Source: Shinella zoogloeoides
GTDB taxonomy: Bacteria; Pseudomonadota; Alphaproteobacteria; Rhizobiales; Rhizobiaceae
Length of the DNA stretch: 64,000 bases
Assembly: GCF_003574625.1 (NCBI RefSeq)
Contig: NZ_QNUJ01000003.1
Coordinates: 1 to 64,000 of the forward strand
Reading direction: 5' to 3'
The notes under the pieces were generated by a model, which saw nothing but the letters and a program-made list of their open reading frames with translations, searched no databases and had not been told where the DNA came from. Shown here piece by piece: positions 18,167-27,303 of this stretch. A program made the translations under genes and the position numbers. The stretch's first letter is position 1. Every line of letters starts with the position of its first letter.

Positions 18167-19477
18167 TTACCAGCCAGCGAACTGCGCGATTTCCTCGTTC
18201 GAAACGGCAGAAAGTTCACTGAAAGCCCTGTCCAGGAGGTCAAGCGCCTTATGGATGTCGGTTTCCGTTATCGTCAGGGGCGGTGTGAACTCCAGCACAT
18301 TGCCGTTCATGCCGACATAATAGACGACGAGACCGAGCTGGTAGGCGCGGTAGATGAGCTTTGCCGTTTCGGCTCTCGCCGGTTCGCGGCTCTGCCGGTC
18401 GCATACGAGTTCCACGCCGCAGGCAAGTCCGCGGCCGCGGATGTCGCCGATCAGCGGATGACGTTTTGCGAGTTCCGACAGACCATCACGCAGGAGCCTG
18501 CCCTTCCGCTCGGCCATAGCGGGGAGGTCGTCCCGGTCGATCGTTTCCAGCACGGCAAGGCCGGCAGCGGCGGAGATCGGGTTGCCGTGCAAGGTCTGCA
18601 TGGCAAATGCGCTCGCGCAGTCGAGGATCTCGGCCGGTGCGATGACCGCCGAGAGCGGCAACCCGCCGCCAAGCCCTTTGCCCAGCACCAGGATATCGGG
18701 AACGAAGCCCTCATGCTCGAAGCAGTGCAGGCGGCCGCTGCGGGCAAGGCCCACCTTCACCTCGTCGCAGACGACGAGAATGCCATGGGCGCGGCAGATA
18801 TCGGCGAACTTGCGCAGAAAGCCGTCAGGCGGAACGATCAGCCCGCCGTCCGACTGGATCGGTTCGATAAAGGCCGCACCGATCGAGCCGGCCGGAACCG
18901 CAGCCAGCTTTTCCTTGAGAAGCGTGAGGATGGCATCGCCCGTCGGATCGTTCCGATAGGGGCGATAGGGATCGGGGTAGGGCAGAAGGATCAGCCCGTC
19001 CGCTTTGGCCGCGTCGGCCTGAACGCTGTGGCCGGAAAAGGCCATCGAACCGACCGTGCAGCCGTGATAGGCGCCGGCGAAGGCGATGACGCCGCTGCGG
19101 CCGGTTGCCTTCACGATCGCCCGATAGGCGGCTTCGTTGGCATCAGAGCCGGAATGGCCGAACCAGACCTTGTGCGTTCCCGCGCCGGGAAAACTGGCCA
19201 GCAGCCTTTCGGCCAGGGTCACGGCCGGTGCGTTGGACGCCGAAAGGATGCTTGCGCCGGCCGGATTGGCGGCTGCGGCGGAAACCGCGGCGACGATGGC
19301 CGGGTGGCCGTAGCCGAGGCTCGCCGCCCCCCAGGCGCCGGAAAGGTCGATCAGCTCACGCCCGCTCTCTTCGACAAGGCGGGTGCCTCGGCCGCCCGAG
19401 ATGGCAAGCGGGAAGAAGCGCAGCTTCTGCAGGCTGCCGATGGCCGCACCGTCGCGATCGTAAAGCGCCTTCGTCAT
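18167..19477 (-). CDS. Class III aminotransferase
   Basis: A 436-residue class III PLP aminotransferase. LVVCDEVKVGLARSGR carries the cofactor aspartate and LVLGKGLGGGLPLSAV the Schiff-base lysine. It resembles 2,2-dialkylglycine decarboxylase and 4-aminobutyrate aminotransferases but cannot be assigned to one reaction. ATG 19477 overlaps the stop of the upstream N-formylglutamate-amidohydrolase-like gene by 4 bp (ATGA). It is the last gene of a five-gene operon led by the RpiR regulator at 23247. A role in removing the amino group of a compound imported by the divergent Liv-type transporter is inferred. Confidence 0.82.
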   Translation of the reverse strand: MTKALYDRDGAAIGSLQKLRFFPLAISGGRGTRLVEESGRELIDLSGAWGAASLGYGHPAIVAAVSAAAANPAGASILSASNAPAVTLAERLLASFPGAGTHKVWFGHSGSDANEAAYRAIVKATGRSGVIAFAGAYHGCTVGSMAFSGHSVQADAAKADGLILLPYPDPYRPYRNDPTGDAILTLLKEKLAAVPAGSIGAAFIEPIQSDGGLIVPPDGFLRKFADICRAHGILVVCDEVKVGLARSGRLHCFEHEGFVPDILVLGKGLGGGLPLSAVIAPAEILDCASAFAMQTLHGNPISAAAGLAVLETIDRDDLPAMAERKGRLLRDGLSELAKRHPLIGDIRGRGLACGVELVCDRQSREPARAETAKLIYRAYQLGLVVYYVGMNGNVLEFTPPLTITETDIHKALDLLDRAFSELSAVSNEEIAQFAGW

Positions 19478-20295
19478 CCAGCGTGCTCCTTCAGTGCTCC
19501 GGCAAGGCAGCGGGTGAGGCGTTCGCCCCACTCCTGGACACCGGCGAGCGTGTCGATCAGGTCGTGCCGCACCTCGATGAGCGCGCCGGCAAGACCGCGG
19601 GCGTCCGCATGGACGGGGACCGTGTAGTCCTCGTCGGGATGGATGTTGTAGGGCTCGTTGTCGCCGATGGTCAGTGCGGCATCGGTCTGCAATCCGTCGA
19701 TCAGCGTCCGGCCTAAATCCGTCGCCTTGCCGTAGAGGATGCCGGCATGCCACGGCCGCTGCCTGCCGAAATAGACCGGCGTGAAGGAATGGATGCCGAC
19801 GACGACGGGATACTTGCCCGCCGCCTGCATGCGGTCCAGCCGGCGCGCGACGGCCTCGGCGTAGGGGGCGAACAGCGTGTCGATGCGCTGCTGCCTTTCG
19901 GCATCCGTCAGGTCGCGGTTGCCGGGGATCTCCGTCGTCTCGCTCACTGCGGGGATCGCCGAGGACACGTGAAGCGGGCGGTTGCAGTCGATGACGAGAC
20001 GGGAGTAGTTGGTCATGAACAGCGGCGCGTCCAGCGTGCGGCTGAGATGCTGCGACAATGCGCTGACGCCGATATCCCAGGCGATATGGCGCCGCCGCTC
20101 GGCCTCGGGCAGGCCGAGGTCGCCGAGCGCCCGCGGGATGCGGTTGGACGCGTGCTCGCAGAGCAGGAGATAGGGCGAGGTCCCGTCCGGATTGAGCACG
20201 GCATAGGGCGGCGGCTCGTCGATGGCGAGCAGCGGCAGGGCGGGATCGTGCCGCAATCGGCTCTCCTGCCGGGGGATGACCTTGGTCGATGTCAT
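19474..20295 (-). CDS. N-formylglutamate amidohydrolase-family protein
   Basis: A 273-residue protein of the N-formylglutamate amidohydrolase (HutG-type) family, zinc hydrolases that cleave N-acyl groups from glutamate-like compounds. Family blocks are LLLCEHASNRIP, RRHIAWDIG, SRLVIDCNRP, VVGIHSFTPVYFG and IEVRHDLI. No histidine-utilisation genes lie nearby, so a role in histidine breakdown is not supported. Its neighbours are a glutamine-synthetase-like ligase and an aminotransferase, which would fit removal of a gamma-glutamyl or acyl group late in an amine pathway. ATG 20295 is 14 nt after the upstream stop. Confidence 0.82.
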   Translation of the reverse strand: MTSTKVIPRQESRLRHDPALPLLAIDEPPPYAVLNPDGTSPYLLLCEHASNRIPRALGDLGLPEAERRRHIAWDIGVSALSQHLSRTLDAPLFMTNYSRLVIDCNRPLHVSSAIPAVSETTEIPGNRDLTDAERQQRIDTLFAPYAEAVARRLDRMQAAGKYPVVVGIHSFTPVYFGRQRPWHAGILYGKATDLGRTLIDGLQTDAALTIGDNEPYNIHPDEDYTVPVHADARGLAGALIEVRHDLIDTLAGVQEWGERLTRCLAGALKEHAG

Positions 20296-20309
20296 GATCT
20301 GTCCACCGT

Positions 20310-21656
20310 TCAATAGACGGCCGCGTAGCGCGCGCAGAGCGCTTCGGGCGAAAGCCCCTCGACGATCTCGATCTCCTTGCGCTTCATGGCGAAGTAGCAG
20401 TCGAGGAAATCCTTCGGGAACCAGCCGGTCACCACCTTGTCGGCGGCGAGCGTGTCGAGCGCTTCGGCAAGGCTCGACGGCAGGCGGCGGATGCCGAGCC
20501 TTTCCTGTTCCTCCGGCGGGAAGTCGGACGGGTCCGAATTGATCAGCGGTGGCTGCTCGAGCCCCTGCCGGATGCCCTCGAGGCCGGCGCGCAGCACGAC
20601 GGCGAGCGACAGATGCGGGCTCGCACAGGCGTCGGCGGCGCGGTATTCCATGTTGAACTGCTTTGCCGGGTTGCTGCCGGGCAGGTCCAGCGTCGGGCAG
20701 ATGCGCAACGTCGCCTCGCGGTTCTTCTCGCCAAGGCAGGTATAGGCCGCGCTCCAGTGATGCGGCACGAGGCGCATGTAGGACAGAACCGAGGGCGCGG
20801 TGAAGGCGACGAGCGCCGGCAGGTGCTTGATGACGCCGGCCGCGAAAGAGCCGGCAACCTTGGAAAGCCGGCCGGGGCGCGCGGCGTCGAAGGTCACGGG
20901 TTTGCCGTCGAGGTCGGTGAAGCTGACATGCAGGTGCACGCCGTTGCCGACCCCGTCGGCTTCGGTCTTCGGCGCGAAGCTGGCATGCCAGCCGAAGAGG
21001 GCGGCGACCTCCCTTGTGACGGCGCGGATCGTCGCGCCGCGGTCGGCGGCGACGAGCGCCGGGGCAGGGCGGCAGGTCACCTCGAACTGGTCCTTGCCGT
21101 ATTCCGGCAGGAACATTTCCGGCTCCGCACCGGCTTCCTTGAGCGCCGTCATCAGCAGCGAGCCGAAGGGCTCGGCGCGGCGCTGGGCGCGAAGGCCGAA
21201 GGAGGGGGCGGCGGGCCAGTCGGCGCCTATGATCTGGAATTCCTGCTCGACGGCGCTGACGACCCTGAGCCCGGCCTCCTTCTCGAAATCGGCGAGTGTC
21301 TTCTTCAGGAAGCCGCGCACGCAGCACTCCCACGGATCGCCCTTCAGGTCGGTGATGTCGGCATGGTAGAAATGCAGCGGCGTCTCGTCCGGCAGGCAGG
21401 TGACGCGCGCCTTGCTGGCGGGGTCTGCCATGAGGCGAAGGTCACCGGCCGAACCCCAGGGGTTCGGGTCGGCGATGAGGTCGAAGGGCGTCAGCGCCAG
21501 GTTCGCCGGCACCCAGCCGACGCCCTTGCGCAGATAGTCTTCGATCTCGGTGGCGGCGAAGCTGCGCCCGCGCGTGATGCCGGCAATGTCCGTGGTGACG
21601 AAGGTCGCCAGTTCCGTGAGGTCGGAGAGCGCCTTGCCGTTGCTGCTGTCGTTCAT
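20310..21656 (-). CDS. Glutamine synthetase-like gamma-glutamyl ligase
   Basis: A 448-residue glutamine synthetase-fold protein of the GlnA-like (gamma-glutamylpolyamine or gamma-glutamylamide synthetase) group, not the housekeeping enzyme. It shows VEQEFQIIG (metal-binding Glu), NGVHLHVSF (the NGxGxHxH-type ATP/metal segment with His), HHWSAAYTCLGEKNREATLRICP and NMEYRAADACASPHL. The regulatory adenylylation segment of GlnA is not recognisable. It would join glutamate through its gamma-carboxyl to an amine at the cost of ATP. ATG 21656 is chosen for the conserved N-terminus. It lies between a cysteine hydrolase and an N-acylglutamate hydrolase-like gene in the same operon. Confidence 0.82.
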   Translation of the reverse strand: MNDSSNGKALSDLTELATFVTTDIAGITRGRSFAATEIEDYLRKGVGWVPANLALTPFDLIADPNPWGSAGDLRLMADPASKARVTCLPDETPLHFYHADITDLKGDPWECCVRGFLKKTLADFEKEAGLRVVSAVEQEFQIIGADWPAAPSFGLRAQRRAEPFGSLLMTALKEAGAEPEMFLPEYGKDQFEVTCRPAPALVAADRGATIRAVTREVAALFGWHASFAPKTEADGVGNGVHLHVSFTDLDGKPVTFDAARPGRLSKVAGSFAAGVIKHLPALVAFTAPSVLSYMRLVPHHWSAAYTCLGEKNREATLRICPTLDLPGSNPAKQFNMEYRAADACASPHLSLAVVLRAGLEGIRQGLEQPPLINSDPSDFPPEEQERLGIRRLPSSLAEALDTLAADKVVTGWFPKDFLDCYFAMKRKEIEIVEGLSPEALCARYAAVY

Positions 21657-21678
21657 GCTGTTCCCCTTCTTGAAGCGG

Positions 21679-22341
21679 TCAGGCCCGGCCGAGCCCTTCG
21701 AGGCGGCTGACGACGGTGGCGGTGTCGGTGATCCAGCAATAGCCGGAATAGGCGCGCAGCGCGGCTTCGTGGCGCTCCTGGCTGTAGGTGGCGCAGGCGT
21801 CATCCACCACGGTCACCAGATAACCGCGGTCGGCGGCATCGCGCACGGCCATGTCGACGCACTGGTCGGTGATGACGCCGGCGATGATCAGGTAGCGCGT
21901 GTTGAGGTTGCGCAGCACGTAGTCGATGTTGGTCGAATTGAAGACGCCGGAGGAGGTCTTCGGCAGCACGATCTCGTTGTCGACGGGCGCGAGCGCCGGG
22001 ATCACCTGGCCTTCGGGCGAACCCTTCGGCACATGCATGTCGGAAAGCTTATGGTCGAGCGAGCGGTCGCGGCCGTCCAGTGTCAGGCTCTCGATGATGG
22101 TGTGCAGCACGTTGCAGCCGGCCTTGCGGCCCGCTTCGAGAATGCGAACCTGGTTCGGGATGACCATCTCGCGCAGGCGCCGGTGGTAGTAGCTGTCAGC
22201 GTCCTGCGGATGGGTCGGGTCGAGGTTCGGCTCGCACCAGATGCGCTGCATGTCGACATAGAGCAGGGCTGTCATGCCGGGCTCATAGGCGCTGTCGCGC
22301 CGCAGCAGGTCTTTGCCGTATTGCACTTCAATCGCAGTCAT
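21679..22341 (-). CDS. Isochorismatase-family cysteine hydrolase
   Basis: A 220-residue member of the isochorismatase-like hydrolase family, with LLYVDMQRIWCEP carrying the catalytic aspartate near residue 30, and IIAGVITDQCVDMAVRDAADRGY carrying the nucleophilic cysteine (ITDQCVD). This triad (Asp-Lys-Cys) is used by ureidoacrylate, N-carbamoylsarcosine, nicotinamide and biuret amidohydrolases, so the most likely reaction is amide or carbamoyl hydrolysis. It lies between the RpiR regulator gene (24 nt gap) and the ligase gene (22 nt gap), as the second gene of this operon. Confidence 0.82.
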   Translation of the reverse strand: MTAIEVQYGKDLLRRDSAYEPGMTALLYVDMQRIWCEPNLDPTHPQDADSYYHRRLREMVIPNQVRILEAGRKAGCNVLHTIIESLTLDGRDRSLDHKLSDMHVPKGSPEGQVIPALAPVDNEIVLPKTSSGVFNSTNIDYVLRNLNTRYLIIAGVITDQCVDMAVRDAADRGYLVTVVDDACATYSQERHEAALRAYSGYCWITDTATVVSRLEGLGRA

Positions 22342-22365
22342 GTCTGTCCTCCAATTCGTGATCGT

Positions 22366-23247
22366 TCAGGCGCCGCCCTCGACGGGCGTGCCATAGGCGT
22401 CCTCGGTGATGCCGTAGCTGCGGCGCAGCTCCTCCATCCGCTCGATGCGCCCGCGCGACTGGGTGGCGAGGCGCGCGGTGAGGGCGGCGACCAGTGCCTC
22501 TGTCTGCGCGATAGCGGGCACCATCGTGTCATAGGGCGACACCGTGTCGACCGGCGCCATCAGCGTGACGGCGGCGAATTCGGCGATGGGCGAGACCCAG
22601 CGGTCGGTGAAAAGCACGATCTTCGCGCCCTGCTTGGCGGCCTGCCGGGCGAAGCGGATCGTATCGATCTGGTAGCGGCGATAATCGTAGACGAAGAGCA
22701 CGTCGCGCTTGCCGAGATCGACGAGCTGGTCGACCTGGTCGGCCTGCGTGCCGTTGATCCAGCGCGTCTCGGCGCGAAGCTGCTTCATATGCGCCCAGAG
22801 CAGCCCGGCGAGGAAACCGCTGAACCGGCCGCCGAGGCAGTGGACGCGCAGATTGAGATCCGCGGCCGCGTCGATGGCCGCCTCGAAATCGTCGGGGGGC
22901 AGCATCTGCATCGAGGATTCCAGCGCATGGATGCTGGCGCGCAGGAAGTATTGGTAGAAGTTCTCCTGCTCCAGCGAGGGCTTGCGCGTGTCGAGCATGG
23001 AGAGCGGCGAGCTCATGCGCTCCTGCACCTCGCCGAGCAGGGCGGCCTGGAATTCCGGATAGCCCTCGTAGCCGAGCTTGCTTGCAAAGCGCACGACCGT
23101 CGGGTTGCTGACGCCGGCGGCGGCGGCGAGATGCGCGACCGTGGCGAGGCCGGCCGCCGGATAGTTCGACAGGAGCTGGCGCACGATCTTCAGCTCCGCC
23201 CGCGTGAAGGCGATCTCCCCGTCCGTCAGGCGATCTCGAATGGCCAT
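22366..23247 (-). CDS. MurR/RpiR-family transcriptional regulator
   Basis: A 293-residue regulator with an N-terminal RpiR helix-turn-helix (about residues 15-80, GVSNPTVVRFASKLGYEGYPEFQAAL) and a C-terminal SIS domain (about 120-260) that in this family binds sugar phosphates or other small metabolites. It is the first gene of the minus-strand operon and is divergent from the Liv-type transporter; an imperfect inverted repeat lies in the 161-bp region between them. It probably controls both arms in response to the substrate or an intermediate. The ligand is unknown; a SIS domain alone does not prove a sugar. Confidence 0.83.
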   Translation of the reverse strand: MAIRDRLTDGEIAFTRAELKIVRQLLSNYPAAGLATVAHLAAAAGVSNPTVVRFASKLGYEGYPEFQAALLGEVQERMSSPLSMLDTRKPSLEQENFYQYFLRASIHALESSMQMLPPDDFEAAIDAAADLNLRVHCLGGRFSGFLAGLLWAHMKQLRAETRWINGTQADQVDQLVDLGKRDVLFVYDYRRYQIDTIRFARQAAKQGAKIVLFTDRWVSPIAEFAAVTLMAPVDTVSPYDTMVPAIAQTEALVAALTARLATQSRGRIERMEELRRSYGITEDAYGTPVEGGA

Positions 23248-23294
23248 TGTCCTGCCTCCCCCTCGTGATCGGCGTCGTGGCTCGATTTTAATTT

Positions 23295-23341
23295 TGTTAC
23301 ATTCTTGCTAGCAGACAATAAAAAATGAAACAAGATTGACA
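23295..23341. promoter_or_regulatory. Divergent control region with inverted repeat and -35 box
   Basis: In the AT-rich gap between the rpiR-type gene and the Liv-type operon, TGTTACATT (23295-23303) and AATGAAACA (23324-23332) form an imperfect inverted repeat, a likely RpiR operator. A consensus -35 box TTGACA follows at 23336-23341, pointing toward the transporter genes; the matching -10 is not clear. Confidence 0.4.
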
Positions 23342-23414
23342 TATGCGTTTTCTCGATTAACGTTTGTTGCGGGAACGGGTCCGGCAAACGGAGCCATAAA
23401 TCGGGAGAATGCTG

Positions 23415-25286
23415 ATGGGGCGCATAAGGCGCGGGACCGTCGTCGGTATCGTTGCGACGGCGCTTCCCCTGGTGGTCGCCGCCGTTGTGGCGGCTGGCCT
23501 CTTTCCGGGGGCGGGGCAGCGGCTGGTGACGCTGTTCCTGATCAATGTCGTCGCCGTCATCGGCATCGGCGTCTACAGCGGCAATTCCGGCATCATCTCC
23601 TTCGGCAATGTCGGCTTCATGGCGATCGGCGCCTATGCCTCGGGCCTCCTGACCATCAATCCCATCGTACAGAAGACGGCGCTGCCGCACCTGCCGGAAT
23701 GGCTGATGGGCTGGGGCGCGCCGTTCCTGCCTGCGCTGCTCGTTGCGCTCGTCGTCGTGGCGCTGGTGGCGGTCGTCATCGGCATTCCGGTGGCAAGGCT
23801 CGGCGGCTCGTCAGCCTCGATCTGCACGCTCGGCTTCCTCGTCATCGTCCATGTCGTGCTTGTCGCCTCCAGCGATTTCACCCGCGGCAGCCAGACCTTC
23901 TTCGGTATTCCGCGCGCGGTGAACCTCTGGGTCGCGCTGCCCTTCGCGATCCTTGCCGTCGCCATCGCCCGCATCTATCGCGACAGCGCGGCCGGCATGA
24001 AGCTGCGCGCCTCCCGCGAGGACGAGATTGCCTCCATCGCGGTCGGTGTCGACGTGCGGCTCCACCGCTTCCTCGCCTGGGTGCTGGGTGCGATCCTTTC
24101 CGGCGCGGCGGGCGTGCTCTACGCCCATTTCATCGGCGCCTTCTCGCCGAAGGACTTCTATTTCAATCTCACGTTCATGCTGCTCGCCATGCTGATCCTC
24201 GGCGGCATCACCACCGTTTCGGGCGCGGTCGTCGGCACGGCGGTGATCATGGTCATCGTGGAACTGCTGCGAAAGCTCGAAGGCGGCGTCGATCTCGGCT
24301 TCCTCTCGCTGCCGACGGTCTTCGGTCTCACCGATATCGGCATCGGCCTTGCCATCCTCCTCGTCATGTACCGCCTGCAGGACGGTCTTCTCGGCGTGCG
24401 CGAACTCGACGAGCAGGTTCCGTTCCTCAAGCGCCTTGTGGCCGGCGGCGCGAAGCCCGTGGCGGCGACGGTGTCCGCGCCGGTCTCCGAAGCCGGCACG
24501 CTGCGCGTCGAAAAGGTCGGTAAGCGCTTCTCCGGCCTCGTCGCGCTGGAAAATGCCGATTTCGACATTCGCCCCGGCCTCGTCACTGGTCTGATCGGCC
24601 CGAACGGCGCCGGCAAGTCCACCCTCATCAACAGCGTTTCCGGCGTCGTGCCGCCCTCGACGGGGCGGGTGATGATCGACGGGACGGACGTCGCCTCGCT
24701 CCCCGTCCATCGGGTGCCGGTCGCGGGCCTTGCCCGCACCTTCCAGAACATCCGCCTCTTCAAGAACCTTACCGTGCTGGAAAACGTCACCGTCGCCGCA
24801 AGCGCGGTGGCGAAGGATCGCGATCCGGTGGATCTTGCCCGCGCGGCGCTCACCGAGGTCGGTCTCGGCGACGTCGCCGGCCAGCTCGCTGGCACGCTCT
24901 CCTACGGCGCGCAGCGACGCTTGGAGATTGCCCGCGCGCTGGCGCTGAAACCACGCTACCTGCTGCTCGACGAGCCTGCCGCCGGCATGAACCCGGCCGA
25001 GACGCAGGAGCTTATGACGGTGCTCGACCGCATCCGCACCAAGCACCGCCTCGGCCTTCTGGTGGTGGAGCACGACCTCAAGCTCATCATGCGGCTCTGC
25101 GACATCGTCGTCGTGCTCAACAAGGGCCAGCAGATCGCCGTCGGCACGCCGGCCGAGATCCAGGCGAACCCGGCCGTCATCGAAGCCTATATCGGCCGTC
25201 GCCGCTCGGCCGCACCGCGCACGCAGTCCGTCATCGAAGCCGACGTGCCGGGTTTCGATCCGCATGCCGCCGGCAAGCCCGCATAA
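23415..25286 (+). CDS. Fused branched-chain-type ABC permease and ATPase (LivM-LivG)
   Basis: A protein of about 623 residues with two parts. Residues 1 to about 340 are a LivM-type permease with multiple membrane segments and the loop LRASREDEIASIAVGVDV. Residues from about 365 are a LivG-type ATPase with Walker A GPNGAGKST, signature LSYGAQRRLEIARAL and Walker B LLLDEPAAGMNP. LivM and LivG are normally separate, so this is a fusion, seen in some proteobacterial systems. Two in-frame ATGs exist (23409 and 23415); GGGAG is better spaced for 23415. It is the first gene of the operon divergent from the RpiR regulator. Confidence 0.85.
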   Translation: MGRIRRGTVVGIVATALPLVVAAVVAAGLFPGAGQRLVTLFLINVVAVIGIGVYSGNSGIISFGNVGFMAIGAYASGLLTINPIVQKTALPHLPEWLMGWGAPFLPALLVALVVVALVAVVIGIPVARLGGSSASICTLGFLVIVHVVLVASSDFTRGSQTFFGIPRAVNLWVALPFAILAVAIARIYRDSAAGMKLRASREDEIASIAVGVDVRLHRFLAWVLGAILSGAAGVLYAHFIGAFSPKDFYFNLTFMLLAMLILGGITTVSGAVVGTAVIMVIVELLRKLEGGVDLGFLSLPTVFGLTDIGIGLAILLVMYRLQDGLLGVRELDEQVPFLKRLVAGGAKPVAATVSAPVSEAGTLRVEKVGKRFSGLVALENADFDIRPGLVTGLIGPNGAGKSTLINSVSGVVPPSTGRVMIDGTDVASLPVHRVPVAGLARTFQNIRLFKNLTVLENVTVAASAVAKDRDPVDLARAALTEVGLGDVAGQLAGTLSYGAQRRLEIARALALKPRYLLLDEPAAGMNPAETQELMTVLDRIRTKHRLGLLVVEHDLKLIMRLCDIVVVLNKGQQIAVGTPAEIQANPAVIEAYIGRRRSAAPRTQSVIEADVPGFDPHAAGKPA

Positions 25287-25304
25287 CCACCAGAGGAGCA
25301 TAGA

Positions 25305-26459
25305 ATGAAAGCGACATTGAAGGTTCTTTTCCTGTCCACCGCGCTCGGCGCGCTCGCCCTTCCGGCACTTGCCGAAGACCTCGTGGTCGGGCTCGCCACC
25401 GCGCAGACCGGCAGTCTTGCGCCCTATGACCAGCCCTCGCTGAAGGGCCTCCAGATGGCGGTCGACGAGATCAACGCGGCCGGCGGCATCGCCGGCAAGT
25501 TCCCGATCAAGCTCGTCGCCAAGGATACCCGCTCGGATGCCGCCCAGACCGCGCTCGTCGCGCAGGAACTGGTCGATGAGGGCATCAAGATCCTCGTCAC
25601 GCCCTGTGATGCCGACCCGTCGATCGCCGCTGGCCAGATCACGCAGGCCGCGCAGATCCCGGCCTTCTCCTTCTGCGCCACGACGCCGACGATGCCGCTC
25701 GCCGTTGGCGACTACATGTTCGGCAACTATCCGGCCGACAACGTTCAGGCAGCGGTGCTGGCGAACTACGCCAAGGAGAAGGGCTTCAAGACGGCCTATG
25801 TGCTGAAGTCGCCGGACACCGCCTATACGCTGAAGCTGCCGGAATATTTCGCCACCAGCTTCAAGGGCAAGGGCGGCGAAGTGGTCGGCGAGGGCACCTA
25901 CAGCATGGGCCAGCAGGATTTCAGCGCCGAGGTCACCAAGATCAAGGCGCTGAACCCGGCGCCCGACGTCATCATGACGGCTGCCTACGAGCCTGATTTC
26001 CCGGCCTTCATCCGCCAGCTTCGCGGCGCGGGCGTCACGACGCCGATCCTCGGCAGCGACGGCATCGATTCCCCGACGACCTTCGGCCTCGGCCCGCTGG
26101 TCGACGGCGTCGTCTTCACCACGGCGGGCTTCGCCGTCGAGGGTAGCCCGCTCGCTGCCTTCAACGAGAAGTACAAGGCCAAGTTCGGCCAGGACCCGGA
26201 CACCATCTACATCGCCAACGGCTACGATCTCGGCAAGGTCATCGAGGCGGCCGTCACCAAGGCCGACAGCGTCGAGCCGACGGCGATCCGCGAGGCCATC
26301 GCCGGGCTGGAGAATGTCGAGGGCGTTACCGGCAAGATCAGCTATGCCGGCACGCAGGGCATGCCGCTGCGTTCCGTCTCTCTGGTGCGCATCGAGGGCG
26401 GCAACCGCTCGCTGGTCAGCCAGGGCGTCCCGGCCGCCGAGGACGTTCCGGCGCCGTAA
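25305..26459 (+). CDS. Branched-chain-type ABC transporter substrate-binding protein (LivK family)
   Basis: A 384-residue periplasmic binding protein of the Leu/Ile/Val-binding (family 6) group. It has a Sec signal (residues 1-23, cleavage after LPALA), then LVVGLATAQTGSLAPYDQPSLKG and AVDEINAAGGIAG, the typical first strand and helix. GAGGAG lies about 7 nt before ATG 25305. It follows the permease-ATPase fusion by 18 nt. This family also binds amides, urea and aromatic acids, so amino acids are only one option here. A strong hairpin (26470-26496) sits between it and the next gene. Confidence 0.87.
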   Translation: MKATLKVLFLSTALGALALPALAEDLVVGLATAQTGSLAPYDQPSLKGLQMAVDEINAAGGIAGKFPIKLVAKDTRSDAAQTALVAQELVDEGIKILVTPCDADPSIAAGQITQAAQIPAFSFCATTPTMPLAVGDYMFGNYPADNVQAAVLANYAKEKGFKTAYVLKSPDTAYTLKLPEYFATSFKGKGGEVVGEGTYSMGQQDFSAEVTKIKALNPAPDVIMTAAYEPDFPAFIRQLRGAGVTTPILGSDGIDSPTTFGLGPLVDGVVFTTAGFAVEGSPLAAFNEKYKAKFGQDPDTIYIANGYDLGKVIEAAVTKADSVEPTAIREAIAGLENVEGVTGKISYAGTQGMPLRSVSLVRIEGGNRSLVSQGVPAAEDVPAP

Positions 26460-26469
26460 TCTGCAAGCG

Positions 26470-26496
26470 ACGCCCTCCGGCGCGGCCGGAGGGCGT
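26470..26496 (+). terminator. Intra-operon hairpin after the binding-protein gene
   Basis: A perfect 11-bp stem (26470-26480 with 26486-26496) with a 5-nt loop, starting 11 nt after the binding-protein stop. No T run follows. It probably stabilises the upstream mRNA or gives partial termination, which would make more binding protein than LivF and LivH. Confidence 0.5.
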
Positions 26497-26546
26497 TCCT
26501 ACCTGCTGTGTGGCCGGGGCTAAGTGCCGCGGCGAGGATTTGCCCG

Positions 26547-27281
<735 letters not shown>

Positions 27282-27303
27282 CCGGCGAGAAGGAAAACCA
27301 TCC

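Noticed and set aside
19474-20295. Assignment to histidine utilisation (hutG)
   Set aside because: No hutH, hutU or hutI is present and the neighbours point to a different pathway.
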